Assembly (NCBI GenBank): GCA_037440525.1
Contig: JBBITW010000100.1
Span: forward strand, 1-13,031
Length of the DNA stretch: 13,031 bases
Origin: JBBITW01 sp037440525
Lineage (GTDB): Bacteria; Desulfobacterota; BSN033; UBA1163
Direction: 5' to 3'
This document shows, one piece after another, positions 1 to 6,424 of this stretch; the first letter of the stretch is position 1; each line of letters opens with the position of its first letter. Position numbers and translations under genes: made by a program. The notes beneath the pieces are model-generated. The model ran no database searches and was not told the origin of the DNA. It was given only the letters and a program-made list of their open reading frames with translations.

Positions 1-23
1 TGAAAGTGAAGACGGCTAATTTT

Positions 24-599
24 TTAAGATGATATCAAATCTAATAATTGCTTTAGTATTCTTGCAGTGGCTCCCCAGATTATATGGTTCCCATATTGAT
101 AAGAATATACCAGCTCTCTCTTACCCATTCTTATGATCTCCCTTTCGCTGAAACAGTCTTCTCTCAATAGGTATGAAAGGGGAACCTCAATCAGTTCTGC
201 AATCTCAATTGGGCTTGGCTTGAAGAGATATGGATAAGGAAAAAGACCGACAAATGGTGTGACTATAAACTCCGTAATTGTAACAATATCATCAAGAATG
301 CCAATGATCTCTACATCTTTTTCATTTAAACCTATCTCCTCTGATGCTTCACGAAGTGCCGTCTTTTCTAAATTAAGGTCTTCCTTATCAGCCATTCCAC
401 CTGGAAATGATATCTCACCTTTGTGATATTTAACTCTATCTGTCCTCCTGGTAAAGAGAAGGTGACAGACGCCTTCCTTCCTAAATAATGGAACAAGAAC
501 TGCTGCGTGAGAAAAGGATGGGTTTTCGATAATTTTTCTCTCCCTATTATTTAGGGAGTTTTTTAAATCTGCAATAAATTTCTTCCCGAAGGCCTCCAT
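24..599 (-). CDS. Nudix hydrolase, CoA-pyrophosphatase type
   Basis: Predicted Nudix hydrolase of the NudL/YeaB-like group, known for splitting coenzyme A and its derivatives into phosphopantetheine and 3',5'-ADP with Mg2+ or Mn2+. Of 191 residues, about 47-68 match the CoA-Nudix signature (LLFTRR, then HKGEISFPGG), running directly into a Nudix box whose core REASEEIGL is at 83-91. A conserved GATARIL stretch lies at 176-182, as in this group. No signal peptide or membrane segment is visible, so it should be cytosolic. The ATG is supported by AAGGA six bases upstream, which lies in the 11-bp gap after the tatD-like gene, so it is probably the last gene of that operon. Family membership is clear; CoA as substrate is inferred from the signature. 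Confidence 0.88.
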   Translation of the reverse strand: MEAFGKKFIADLKNSLNNRERKIIENPSFSHAAVLVPLFRKEGVCHLLFTRRTDRVKYHKGEISFPGGMADKEDLNLEKTALREASEEIGLNEKDVEIIGILDDIVTITEFIVTPFVGLFPYPYLFKPSPIEIAELIEVPLSYLLREDCFSEREIIRMGKRELVYSYQYGNHIIWGATARILKQLLDLISS

Positions 600-610
600 C
601 TAAAATCCTT

Positions 611-1375
611 TTATAAATGGTAAACTTTCAATGCATTCTCTGATGTTATCTCAGCAACATTTTCGAAAGATATCATTTTTATCTCTGCTATCTTTCTTGC
701 TGTATACTGAATGAAACTTGGTTCATTTCTTTTCCCACGAAATGGCTCAGGGGTTAAAAATGGGGCATCAGTCTCAATCAAAATAGACTTTAGGGGAATT
801 CTTCTTACAGTTTCTCTGAAGGATTCTGCATTTTTGAATGTAATACTGCCGGGGATGGAGATATAAAATCCCATATCTATACATTCCTTTGCCATTTCAT
901 AATCCCCTGAGAAACAGTGTATAATCCCTCCACAAAGATCTGCCCTTTCCTCCCTAAGTATCTCAATGGTTTCTTTATGAGCATCCCGATCGTGCACCAC
1001 AATTGGAAGTCTCAATTCTTTTGCCAGTCCAATCTGTTCTCGAAACCTTTTAAGCTGAATCTCTCTTGGAGAGAGGTTTCTATAGAAATCAAGTCCAATT
1101 TCACCCAGTGCCCTTACCTTTTCATTTTTGCAAAAACTTTTAAGAAGGGGATATGTCTGGTCATCAATTTCCTTTGCATTGTGAGGGTGGACACCCAAGA
1201 TTGCGTAGACAGACGAATAGAACTTTGTAATCTCAAGGGTTTTTACCCAATCTTTCCTCTCAGTTCCAACGGTGAAGATATATTCAACACCTGATGATCT
1301 GGCCCTCTGAATCACTTCCTCAAGGTCTTTCTTAAATTCTGGCATCTCTAAGTGTGCATGTGAATCAATAAGCAT
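611..1375 (-). CDS. tatD: TatD family metal-dependent hydrolase (DNase)
   Basis: TatD/YcfH-type hydrolase with a TIM-barrel metallohydrolase fold. Family members are Mg2+-dependent 3'-5' exonucleases, and some have D-aminoacyl-tRNA deacylase activity. All expected metal ligands are visible in the 254-residue protein: H6 and H8 in DSHAHLE, E92 in GEIGLDFY, H128 in PIVVHD, H153 in GIIHCFSG and D203 in ETDAPFLTPEP. The length is typical of the family. The ATG follows GAGG with a seven-base spacing. It sits 71 bp downstream of the PLD-like gene and 11 bp upstream of the Nudix gene. The symbol denotes the family; YcfH- and YjjV-type paralogs cannot be separated from this protein alone. Confidence 0.92.
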   Translation of the reverse strand: MLIDSHAHLEMPEFKKDLEEVIQRARSSGVEYIFTVGTERKDWVKTLEITKFYSSVYAILGVHPHNAKEIDDQTYPLLKSFCKNEKVRALGEIGLDFYRNLSPREIQLKRFREQIGLAKELRLPIVVHDRDAHKETIEILREERADLCGGIIHCFSGDYEMAKECIDMGFYISIPGSITFKNAESFRETVRRIPLKSILIETDAPFLTPEPFRGKRNEPSFIQYTARKIAEIKMISFENVAEITSENALKVYHL

Positions 1376-1446
1376 TTTTTAACCTCAGGAATCTAATCGA
1401 TAGCTTTAACTCTTATCAAATATGAATGGTCAAGTCAGGATGATCC

Positions 1447-2037
1447 CTAATTTTTACTCCCAGTTGCCTTTACCCGATTGAAATAATCCACCAGCTCCTT
1501 TGCCAAACCTTTTGATCTAATCAATACAGAGACTTCATTATTATTTGTGAGGGCATAGTATGTCCAGTTGGCGCTACCAATAAGGGAGAATTCTCCATCG
1601 ATCACCATCCATTTTGCGTGAGTGGTTTTAAAAAGTGGATCATAAATTACTTTTACTCCACCACCAGAGAGGATCTTTCCTGTTTGACGATTTCTCTCAC
1701 TCGTGCGATCCCTTCCTTCTCTTACTTCTAAAATGACTTCCACTTTGACACCCCTTCTTTTTGCTTCAATGAGCTCTCTTATAAGGAGATTAGAAGGAGT
1801 GTTAGGAAATTTCTCGTAATAACCCATCTCAAACATCATCACCTGAATCGAGGACCTTGAATCCTGAATCAACCTCTTTGCTACCTGAAAATACTGGTCA
1901 TCCAACACAAGCTGGACATCCTCAGCAGGCAAGGAAAGAGAAGGTGAAAGGTTTAAAGTGAAAAGGAAAAATATGATGAAGAAGAAGGGAAGCCGGGTAG
2001 ACATATGGATAGAGTAAATATTATTCTTTTTATTCAT
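1447..2037 (-). CDS. Secreted phospholipase D-like / Nuc-type endonuclease
   Basis: Single-HKD phospholipase D superfamily protein, closest in layout to the small Nuc-type nucleases, which work as homodimers with one HKD motif per subunit. Starting at the ATG whose protein begins MNKKNN, it has 196 residues. A hydrophobic stretch at about 18-36 ending near SLSLPAED looks like a signal peptide, so the product is probably exported or membrane-anchored. The catalytic motif is H140, K142 and D147, followed by GSANWT at 154-159. A longer reading frame extends 10 residues upstream but has no better ribosome site. The chosen start overlaps the end of sua5 by 8 bases and has AGGGAG seven bases upstream, so translation is probably coupled. 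Nuclease versus lipase activity is not decided by the sequence. Confidence 0.82.
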   Translation of the reverse strand: MNKKNNIYSIHMSTRLPFFFIIFFLFTLNLSPSLSLPAEDVQLVLDDQYFQVAKRLIQDSRSSIQVMMFEMGYYEKFPNTPSNLLIRELIEAKRRGVKVEVILEVREGRDRTSERNRQTGKILSGGGVKVIYDPLFKTTHAKWMVIDGEFSLIGSANWTYYALTNNNEVSVLIRSKGLAKELVDYFNRVKATGSKN

Positions 2038-3094
2038 CCTCCATCTCCCTCTCTTTTTTTCTATCATTTAACAGGTCTTTTGTTTTATTTAATCCTTTTC
2101 CCTTAAAGTCATTTAGGGAATGTTTGTATATTGAGGTCTTTTTACTGGCACGGCGGAGGCGGTCCATGATTGCCCGTCCCAGACCAACTTCTGGGACTCT
2201 TTCAGCCAGTATCAGGTCTAAGTTTAAAGTATCCAGATGCCTGATGGAAGAAAATAGATTTGCTGCTGCCTCCCTCAAATCCCCCTTTTTTGAGAGGATT
2301 TCAGTGTGAGCAAATTTTAAAAAATTTTTTGGCTTCTGAAAAGCAAGAAACCCAACTCTTTTATCCTTAAAGTCAACAACATCACTCCCAGTCCAATCCA
2401 GTAAGATTGGTGTTCTTGGGGCATAATGTTTTGGTAACATCCCCGGAGCCATGGGTTTCCTCCCATCTTGATAGCTCAATTCTACACTTCCTATTATTGA
2501 TTCTATCTCTTCGAGCGGAATTCCACCAGGTCTTAATAACTGTGGTTTTTCTCCACAAAAAGAGATGATTGTAGATTCTACCCCTATCTCACATGGCCCT
2601 CCATCTAAAATAAAGTCTATCTTATTACCCAATTGCTCTCTTACATGTTCAGCTGTTGTGGGGCTTAAATACCCAAATGGATTTGCACTTGGTCCGACAA
2701 TTGGAGTTTCTGAAAGCTCGATCAATTTTAATGACACTGGATGTTTTGGCATCCGAATAGCCACTGTTTGAAGACCTGAGGTGACTATATCAGGGACCTC
2801 CTCTCTTTTTAAAAGAACAATGGTTAGAGGACCTGGCCAGAATCTATCGATTAATCTTCTTGCATCCAGAGGGATTTCTCGAACCAGAAGCCCTAAATCT
2901 TTTTGTGAGGCAACATGAATAATTAATGGATCAAAATGAGGTCTTCGCTTAACTTCGAAGATACGAGCCACGGCAATAGGATTGAAGGCATCAGCCCCCA
3001 ACCCATAAACGGTCTCTGTGGGGAAGGCTACAATTCCCCCCCTTTTGATGATCGAGGCGGCCTGACGAATCACATCATTATTATTATTTTCCAT
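2030..3094 (-). CDS. tsaC: Threonylcarbamoyl-AMP synthase (Sua5/TsaC2 type)
   Basis: L-threonylcarbamoyladenylate synthase makes threonylcarbamoyl-AMP from threonine, bicarbonate and ATP, the first step of the universal t6A37 modification of ANN-decoding tRNAs. This 354-residue protein is the long Sua5 form. The YrdC-like catalytic domain spans about 5-205 with FPTETVYGLGAD at 24-35, KRRPHFDPL at 49-57 and GPSANPFG at 134-141. The linker motif PGMLPKHYAP is at 217-226, and a C-terminal Sua5 domain ends with GLGRAIMDRLRRAS at 304-317. The last 30 or so residues are a charged tail. The ATG lacks a strong Shine-Dalgarno, but the next upstream bases offer no better start. It is the first gene of the run Sua5, PLD, TatD, Nudix. 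Confidence 0.93.
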   Translation of the reverse strand: MENNNNDVIRQAASIIKRGGIVAFPTETVYGLGADAFNPIAVARIFEVKRRPHFDPLIIHVASQKDLGLLVREIPLDARRLIDRFWPGPLTIVLLKREEVPDIVTSGLQTVAIRMPKHPVSLKLIELSETPIVGPSANPFGYLSPTTAEHVREQLGNKIDFILDGGPCEIGVESTIISFCGEKPQLLRPGGIPLEEIESIIGSVELSYQDGRKPMAPGMLPKHYAPRTPILLDWTGSDVVDFKDKRVGFLAFQKPKNFLKFAHTEILSKKGDLREAAANLFSSIRHLDTLNLDLILAERVPEVGLGRAIMDRLRRASKKTSIYKHSLNDFKGKGLNKTKDLLNDRKKEREMEDE

Positions 3095-3124
3095 CGTTTC
3101 GCAAATAGGCGTTTTTTGTGTTAG

Positions 3125-3235
3125 GGTAAAGATAAAGATGCCGGTTTAGTTAATGGGTTAAGTTATCGGTCTTTTAGATCCCAAACCTAACCCTCAGACC
3201 CTGACCAAACTGGCTTCTTCGCCCTTGCCATTACC
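3125..3235. repeat. Dispersed intergenic palindromic repeat, copy A
   Basis: An imperfect inverted repeat of about 110 bp fills most of the space between purE and sua5. The left arm includes GCCGGTTT near 3140-3147 and the right arm is AAACTGGCTTCTTCGC from 3207. Its left 50 bases align without gaps to those of the element at 12859-12996 at roughly 70% by eye, and the right arms also match. It begins five bases beyond the purE stop codon. No reading frame is contained in it. It may be a REP/MITE-like element; in RNA the arms could form a long hairpin after purE. Confidence 0.6.
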
Positions 3236-3240
3236 ATTGA

Positions 3241-3744
3241 CTAAATTCCACCCTTTCGATGTCTTATGGCTTTCGATTTTTCCTCTAACGATCTTCTCAT
3301 CTTAGCCCTGAATTCTTCCAGCCTCTTTTCAATTTCAGGATACTTAATTGATAGGATCTCACAGGCAAGGTAGGCTGCGTTCTTTGCTCCATCGATACTA
3401 ACTGTTGCTACTGGAACACCAGTTGGCATCTGAACCGTGGAATAGAGAGCATCCACGCCATCAAGTGCTCCAGATTTAAGAGGAACACCAATTACCGGTA
3501 ATGTGGTATGAGCAGCCAAAACCCCAGCCAGATGGGCTGACATCCCAGCACCTGCAATCAGTACTTCGATTCCTCGCTTTCTCGCTGTCCGGGCATACTT
3601 GACTGTCTTCTCAGGTATTCGATGAGCAGAGCTAATATCCATCTCATAGGGAACCCCCATCTCTTTTAGTACCTCCGCCACTTTTTCCATCACCGGCAAA
3701 TCACTTTCACTTCCCATCAGAATCCCAACTAATGGCTTTTTCAT
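3241..3744 (-). CDS. purE: N5-carboxyaminoimidazole ribonucleotide mutase PurE
   Basis: Class I PurE catalyses N5-CAIR to CAIR, step six of de novo purine synthesis. The 167-residue protein has the phosphate-binding GSESDLPVM at 11-19, the active-site SAHR at 39-42 with H41, and the substrate loop AGMSAHLAG at 66-74 followed by TLPVIGVP at 81-88. GVPVATV at 109-115 is also typical. The C-terminus from 136 is a charged helix tail. No purK lies in the window. The ATG sits three bases after a GAGGGGG ribosome binding site that adjoins a hairpin repeat, so expression may be affected by leader folding. The start, length and motifs make this identification secure. Confidence 0.96.
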   Translation of the reverse strand: MKKPLVGILMGSESDLPVMEKVAEVLKEMGVPYEMDISSAHRIPEKTVKYARTARKRGIEVLIAGAGMSAHLAGVLAAHTTLPVIGVPLKSGALDGVDALYSTVQMPTGVPVATVSIDGAKNAAYLACEILSIKYPEIEKRLEEFRAKMRRSLEEKSKAIRHRKGGI

Positions 3745-3755
3745 AAACCCCCTCG

Positions 3756-3804
3756 CCCCTCACCCAATCCTTCTCCCCCGAGGGGAGAGGGATTGGGTGA
3801 GGGG
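3756..3804. repeat. Hairpin repeat (CCCCTCACCC family) in purE leader
   Basis: Two 23-base arms, 3756-3778 and 3782-3804, are reverse complements with a single mismatch and a three-base loop. The arms begin CCCCTCACCCAATCC and end GGGTGAGGGG. Similar C-rich/G-rich intergenic palindromes occur as dispersed repeats in many bacteria (general knowledge). Read on the minus strand, the 3' arm ends in GAGGGG, followed after one base by GAGGGGG, the likely purE ribosome binding site. The hairpin would therefore stand directly beside the initiation region. Confidence 0.85.
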
Positions 3805-3830
3805 ATTTCGAATTTGTTCTTTCATAAATT

Positions 3831-3859
3831 ATCTTAAAAAATTAATGAGAATTTAACAA
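3831..3859 (-). promoter_or_regulatory. Possible purE promoter
   Basis: On the minus strand TTGTTA (3854-3859) and TAAGAT (3831-3836) are separated by exactly 17 bases, a fair sigma-70-like match (4/6 in each box) in an AT-rich stretch. Transcription would start near 3824, giving a leader of about 80 bases that contains the hairpin repeat. Confidence 0.4.
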
Positions 3860-3947
3860 GAGAATAGAAATCCCTCTCGAAAAAAAAGAAGAGGGCCTTT
3901 AATTATTGATGGGAGCATTAAATAAATGACATCTACCGATCTGAACT

Positions 3948-3969
3948 CCTCACCCTAACTCTCTCCCCG
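3948..3969. repeat. Half copy of the C-rich repeat
   Basis: This stretch, CCTCACCCTAACTCTCTCCCC and one more base, matches one arm of the repeat at 3756-3804 with a few differences, but no complementary G-rich arm follows. It looks like a decayed or truncated copy. Confidence 0.5.
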
Positions 3970-4068
3970 CCCCTCTTCGCTGAAATTGAATGAAATTAAA
4001 ACAGGATTTGTTTTGAGGGTATCTATAATTTTTAGTTTTTTTAAAATAAGCTATAAAAGGCTATTTTT

Positions 4069-4917
4069 TCATTTGAATTGCCATGGCCTTAATCGAGGTA
4101 ACCATCGATATTGGAGTCCAAACTCAATTGGCATATCCCCAGCCAGTTTCTTAGCCGTTTCTTCAATCCTTTTTATATCATTTTGATTATGTATTATCCC
4201 ACGGAGGACAAGCCCCTTTTCGCTCATATCCTCTTTTTTTGGATAAACATCTAATACTGATATACTATATTGAGGATTGGTTAATATCTCTGCTTTAATC
4301 TTTGCTGCAAGGGCCCTCAATTGTAAAATTTCCCTCGCTTTTTCGGTATTCAACTTCTCTTTTTCACTGAGGGCATCCTTAATGGTCGTTATAATTTCCT
4401 CATGGGGTTGAATTCCTGTATCAAAAACCATCTCATACTCTGACATATTATCCCAGTCTCTCCCATATATTAAGTAAATTGCCCCTGCCATCTCACGATC
4501 TGTCTTTTCTATCAACCATCTGGCATTTTGGCTATTAATCCCTTCTCTCTCCATAATCTTCTCTATTCTTTTTTCAATCGGGGCGACAATACGAACTCTA
4601 AGGGCATAGGGGATACCTTTTAAAAGGAAATTCCCTCCTCTTCCCATGATAACAACTTTATCTTTAAGTGCATAGTTCAGAAAATAGCTTTGATTGAGTG
4701 CCACAAAACCTCTATAAGCTCAGTCATATCTTTCCCAAAGAGTGGGGTAATTTTCATCAAAACTTTTTGCCCGCTCTTCCCATTGTTTACCTTAGGCCCT
4801 CATATCATCGAGGATTCTTCCTCGGTCTATATAGTCATAGTTCAACTGTTCCGCAATCGCTCGACCGATTTCTCTTCCACCACTTCCATACTTTCTGGCT
4901 ATCGTTAAAATTGCCAT
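4069..4917 (-). pseudogene. Cytidylate kinase-like protein, two in-frame nonsense codons
   Basis: Read from the ATG at 4915-4917, which follows a G-rich ribosome binding site, one frame encodes a 282-codon cytidylate kinase-like (P-loop NMP kinase superfamily) protein. The N-terminus begins MAILTIARKYGSGGREIG and includes the phosphate-binding loop at 11-18. The frame is interrupted at codon 42 (TAA, 4792-4794) and codon 66 (TGA, 4720-4722). The sequence on both sides, including between the stops (WEERAKSFDENYPTLWERYD), reads as normal protein. Later parts include VVIMGRGGNFLL and a regular C-terminal region ending at a TGA. From memory of relatives, the second stop replaces a tryptophan (TGG to TGA). 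A GTG at 4702-4704 preceded by AGAGG could restart a 211-residue product, but it would lack the P-loop. Most likely a decaying pseudogene; the role of this kinase-like family is not well defined. Confidence 0.78.
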
Positions 4918-4955
4918 GAATTCCCCCCCAACCTCATGTCCAAAGAATAAGGCTT

Positions 4956-4975
4956 TTAATAGTGCTTACTATTAA
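4956..4975. promoter_or_regulatory. Inverted repeat upstream of the kinase-like gene
   Basis: TTAATAGT and ACTATTAA form a perfect 8-bp dyad around the four-base centre GCTT, about 40 bases before the ATG of the broken kinase-like gene. It could be an operator or a small RNA hairpin. No regulator is identified. Confidence 0.35.
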
Positions 4976-5015
4976 GGCATGAATTCAAATCATTTTACGA
5001 TTACCAAGATCATAG

Positions 5016-5033
5016 AGAAATATCGATATTTCT
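5016..5033. promoter_or_regulatory. Perfect 18-bp palindrome
   Basis: AGAAATATCGATATTTCT is its own reverse complement, with no unpaired centre. It lies 39 bases beyond the permease stop codon and about 100 bases before the kinase-like gene. An uninterrupted dyad suits a dimeric DNA-binding protein better than an RNA hairpin, and no T-run follows on the minus strand to suggest a terminator. Function is unknown. Confidence 0.35.
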
Positions 5034-5072
5034 TAAAATAAAATATCTCTTGCCTTTGAAGGGGCTGAGATT

Positions 5073-6404
5073 TTACTTTGCAAAAGGGAGGACCCAGATC
5101 AATACCGCTGGGATATAACAGAATATGAGGGAAATAATCACATAGGGAACTGTATAACTGAAAAACTCCCTAAGTGTTGCTTTTCTCTGATCCTCTTTTT
5201 CACCCAAATTCTTTGCCACAAATAAAGCTGGAGCTCCTGCAATTGTCAAATTACTTCCCAGTGTTCCTGCCCAAAGGAGGGACCAGTAAAGTGGCCAGGG
5301 ATTTATCTCCTTTCCAATGTCTTTAATAACATAGAGCATGGTAAGGATGTAGGCATCATGTTCCACCACTCCAACGATAGGTGCGGTCACCCAGTAAAGC
5401 AGTGAACTCCCAGCAAGAAGATTCGATTTTATCAATGGTGTGATCCAATTTGCAATGAGTTTAATAACTCCCCCATTCTCTAACCCTCCAACCAGGGCAA
5501 AAAGGGAAATATAGAAAAAAATGGCTCTCCAATCAAGCCCTGAAAGGATTTCCTCAAAATTGGGAATTTCAATCCGAAAAGCCTTTCGGGAAATCTCAAA
5601 TATTAGAATTAAGGCCAGTGCTCCGGATAAGGCAATATATCCAAGATAGACACCAAATAATGGACGATTGGCCATTGCAATAATGGTTAGCAAAAAAATT
5701 CCGCAGACAACTATAGCAAACCTTTTATCCTTAATATGCTCAAAATAATTTTCTTCTTTTTTGATCAATGAGATATCCATTTTCTCTTCCTTATACATCC
5801 TCGAAAATTTCCAATAAAAGAAGAGTATAGTTATTACATATGAAATGAGAAGGATGAAAAAGGACGAGGGCCGTCCTGAGTGCCATAAAAAACCCATGAA
5901 CTCAATTCCAGATACACTATGAAGCATCTGTGGAGGTAGATCCCCTAATAGTAGAGCAGTCCCCATAAAGTTTGCACATAGACCAATAAATACAATGGGT
6001 CCAAAGGACTTAAACTTGAAACGCCTACAGGCATGAAATATTACAGGGGCAAACATGAGAACAACTACCACATTGTCAATAAACATGGAGATGAATCCTG
6101 CAAGCATTCCAATGGAGGTGACAAATAAAGCTACATTACCCCTCGACAATTTAAGAGAAATCGTTGCCAAAAACTCCGGGACCCCTGTCTTTCCGAAATA
6201 GCCTGCGATAATCCAGATACTCAGGAGAATCAAAATTACATTCCAGTCAACAAATTTAAAGGCCTCTACTTCTGTCATTACACCAAAAAGAACCATTACA
6301 AAGACTCCTAACAGAGCGGCTATTACACTATCGATCCATCCAGTGATGACTAATATAATACTCAGCAGGAAAATGATACTTGTAACTAAATGGATTAATT
6401 CCAT
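5073..6404 (-). CDS. SLC13/ArsB-superfamily permease
   Basis: Integral membrane transporter of 443 residues with about 10-12 hydrophobic segments in two similar halves, separated by a charged cytoplasmic loop at about 200-228. Superfamily (ion transporter: ArsB, NhaD, SLC13/CitT) signatures are visible: SMFIDNVVVVLMFAPV at 106-121 in the first half, DWRAIFFYISLFALVGGLE at 291-309, and GSNLTIAGAPALFVAKNLG at 383-401 in the second. These regions form the ion/substrate site in relatives. It starts 20 bp after the decarboxylase beta gene with GAAGG six bases before the ATG, so the two are very likely cotranscribed. Neighbours suggest Na+-coupled transport of a carboxylate, or a Na+/H+ antiport role; the substrate is not readable from the sequence. 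Confidence 0.85.
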   Translation of the reverse strand: MELIHLVTSIIFLLSIILVITGWIDSVIAALLGVFVMVLFGVMTEVEAFKFVDWNVILILLSIWIIAGYFGKTGVPEFLATISLKLSRGNVALFVTSIGMLAGFISMFIDNVVVVLMFAPVIFHACRRFKFKSFGPIVFIGLCANFMGTALLLGDLPPQMLHSVSGIEFMGFLWHSGRPSSFFILLISYVITILFFYWKFSRMYKEEKMDISLIKKEENYFEHIKDKRFAIVVCGIFLLTIIAMANRPLFGVYLGYIALSGALALILIFEISRKAFRIEIPNFEEILSGLDWRAIFFYISLFALVGGLENGGVIKLIANWITPLIKSNLLAGSSLLYWVTAPIVGVVEHDAYILTMLYVIKDIGKEINPWPLYWSLLWAGTLGSNLTIAGAPALFVAKNLGEKEDQRKATLREFFSYTVPYVIISLIFCYIPAVLIWVLPFAK

Positions 6405-6424
6405 TTCAACCTTCTATTAAATAT

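Larger units (their letters stand above)
3745..4068. other. 324-bp intergenic region: purE leader and repeat remnants
   Basis: No convincing gene is present between purE and the broken kinase gene. The region holds the purE ribosome binding site (3748-3754), a near-perfect hairpin repeat (3756-3804), a possible minus-strand promoter (3831-3859), and a half copy of the same C-rich repeat (3948-3969). The 3980-4068 part is AT-rich with a direct repeat of ATAGC on the minus strand and no clear terminator. Confidence 0.7.

Noticed and set aside
917..1294. 125-residue plus-strand frame opposite tatD
   Set aside because: It lies fully antisense to a gene with all its catalytic residues, and its translation shows no recognisable domain.
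1376..1446. Possible small gene or promoter between PLD and TatD genes
   Set aside because: No start with a ribosome site gives a frame of meaningful length, and no paired -35/-10 boxes were seen.
3880..3900. A/T-run flanked by CCCTCT and AGAGGG as a terminator
   Set aside because: The stem is only six pairs with the T-run in the loop rather than after it, and it points to no gene end.
4720..4722. In-frame TGA as selenocysteine or recoded tryptophan
   Set aside because: A second stop, TAA, interrupts the same frame upstream, there is no obvious SECIS-like hairpin right after the TGA, and TGA also ends this same frame at 4069-4071.
4690..4919. Two plus-strand frames over the kinase-like N-terminus
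   Set aside because: They are shadows: the minus strand here encodes the P-loop region of the kinase-like protein.
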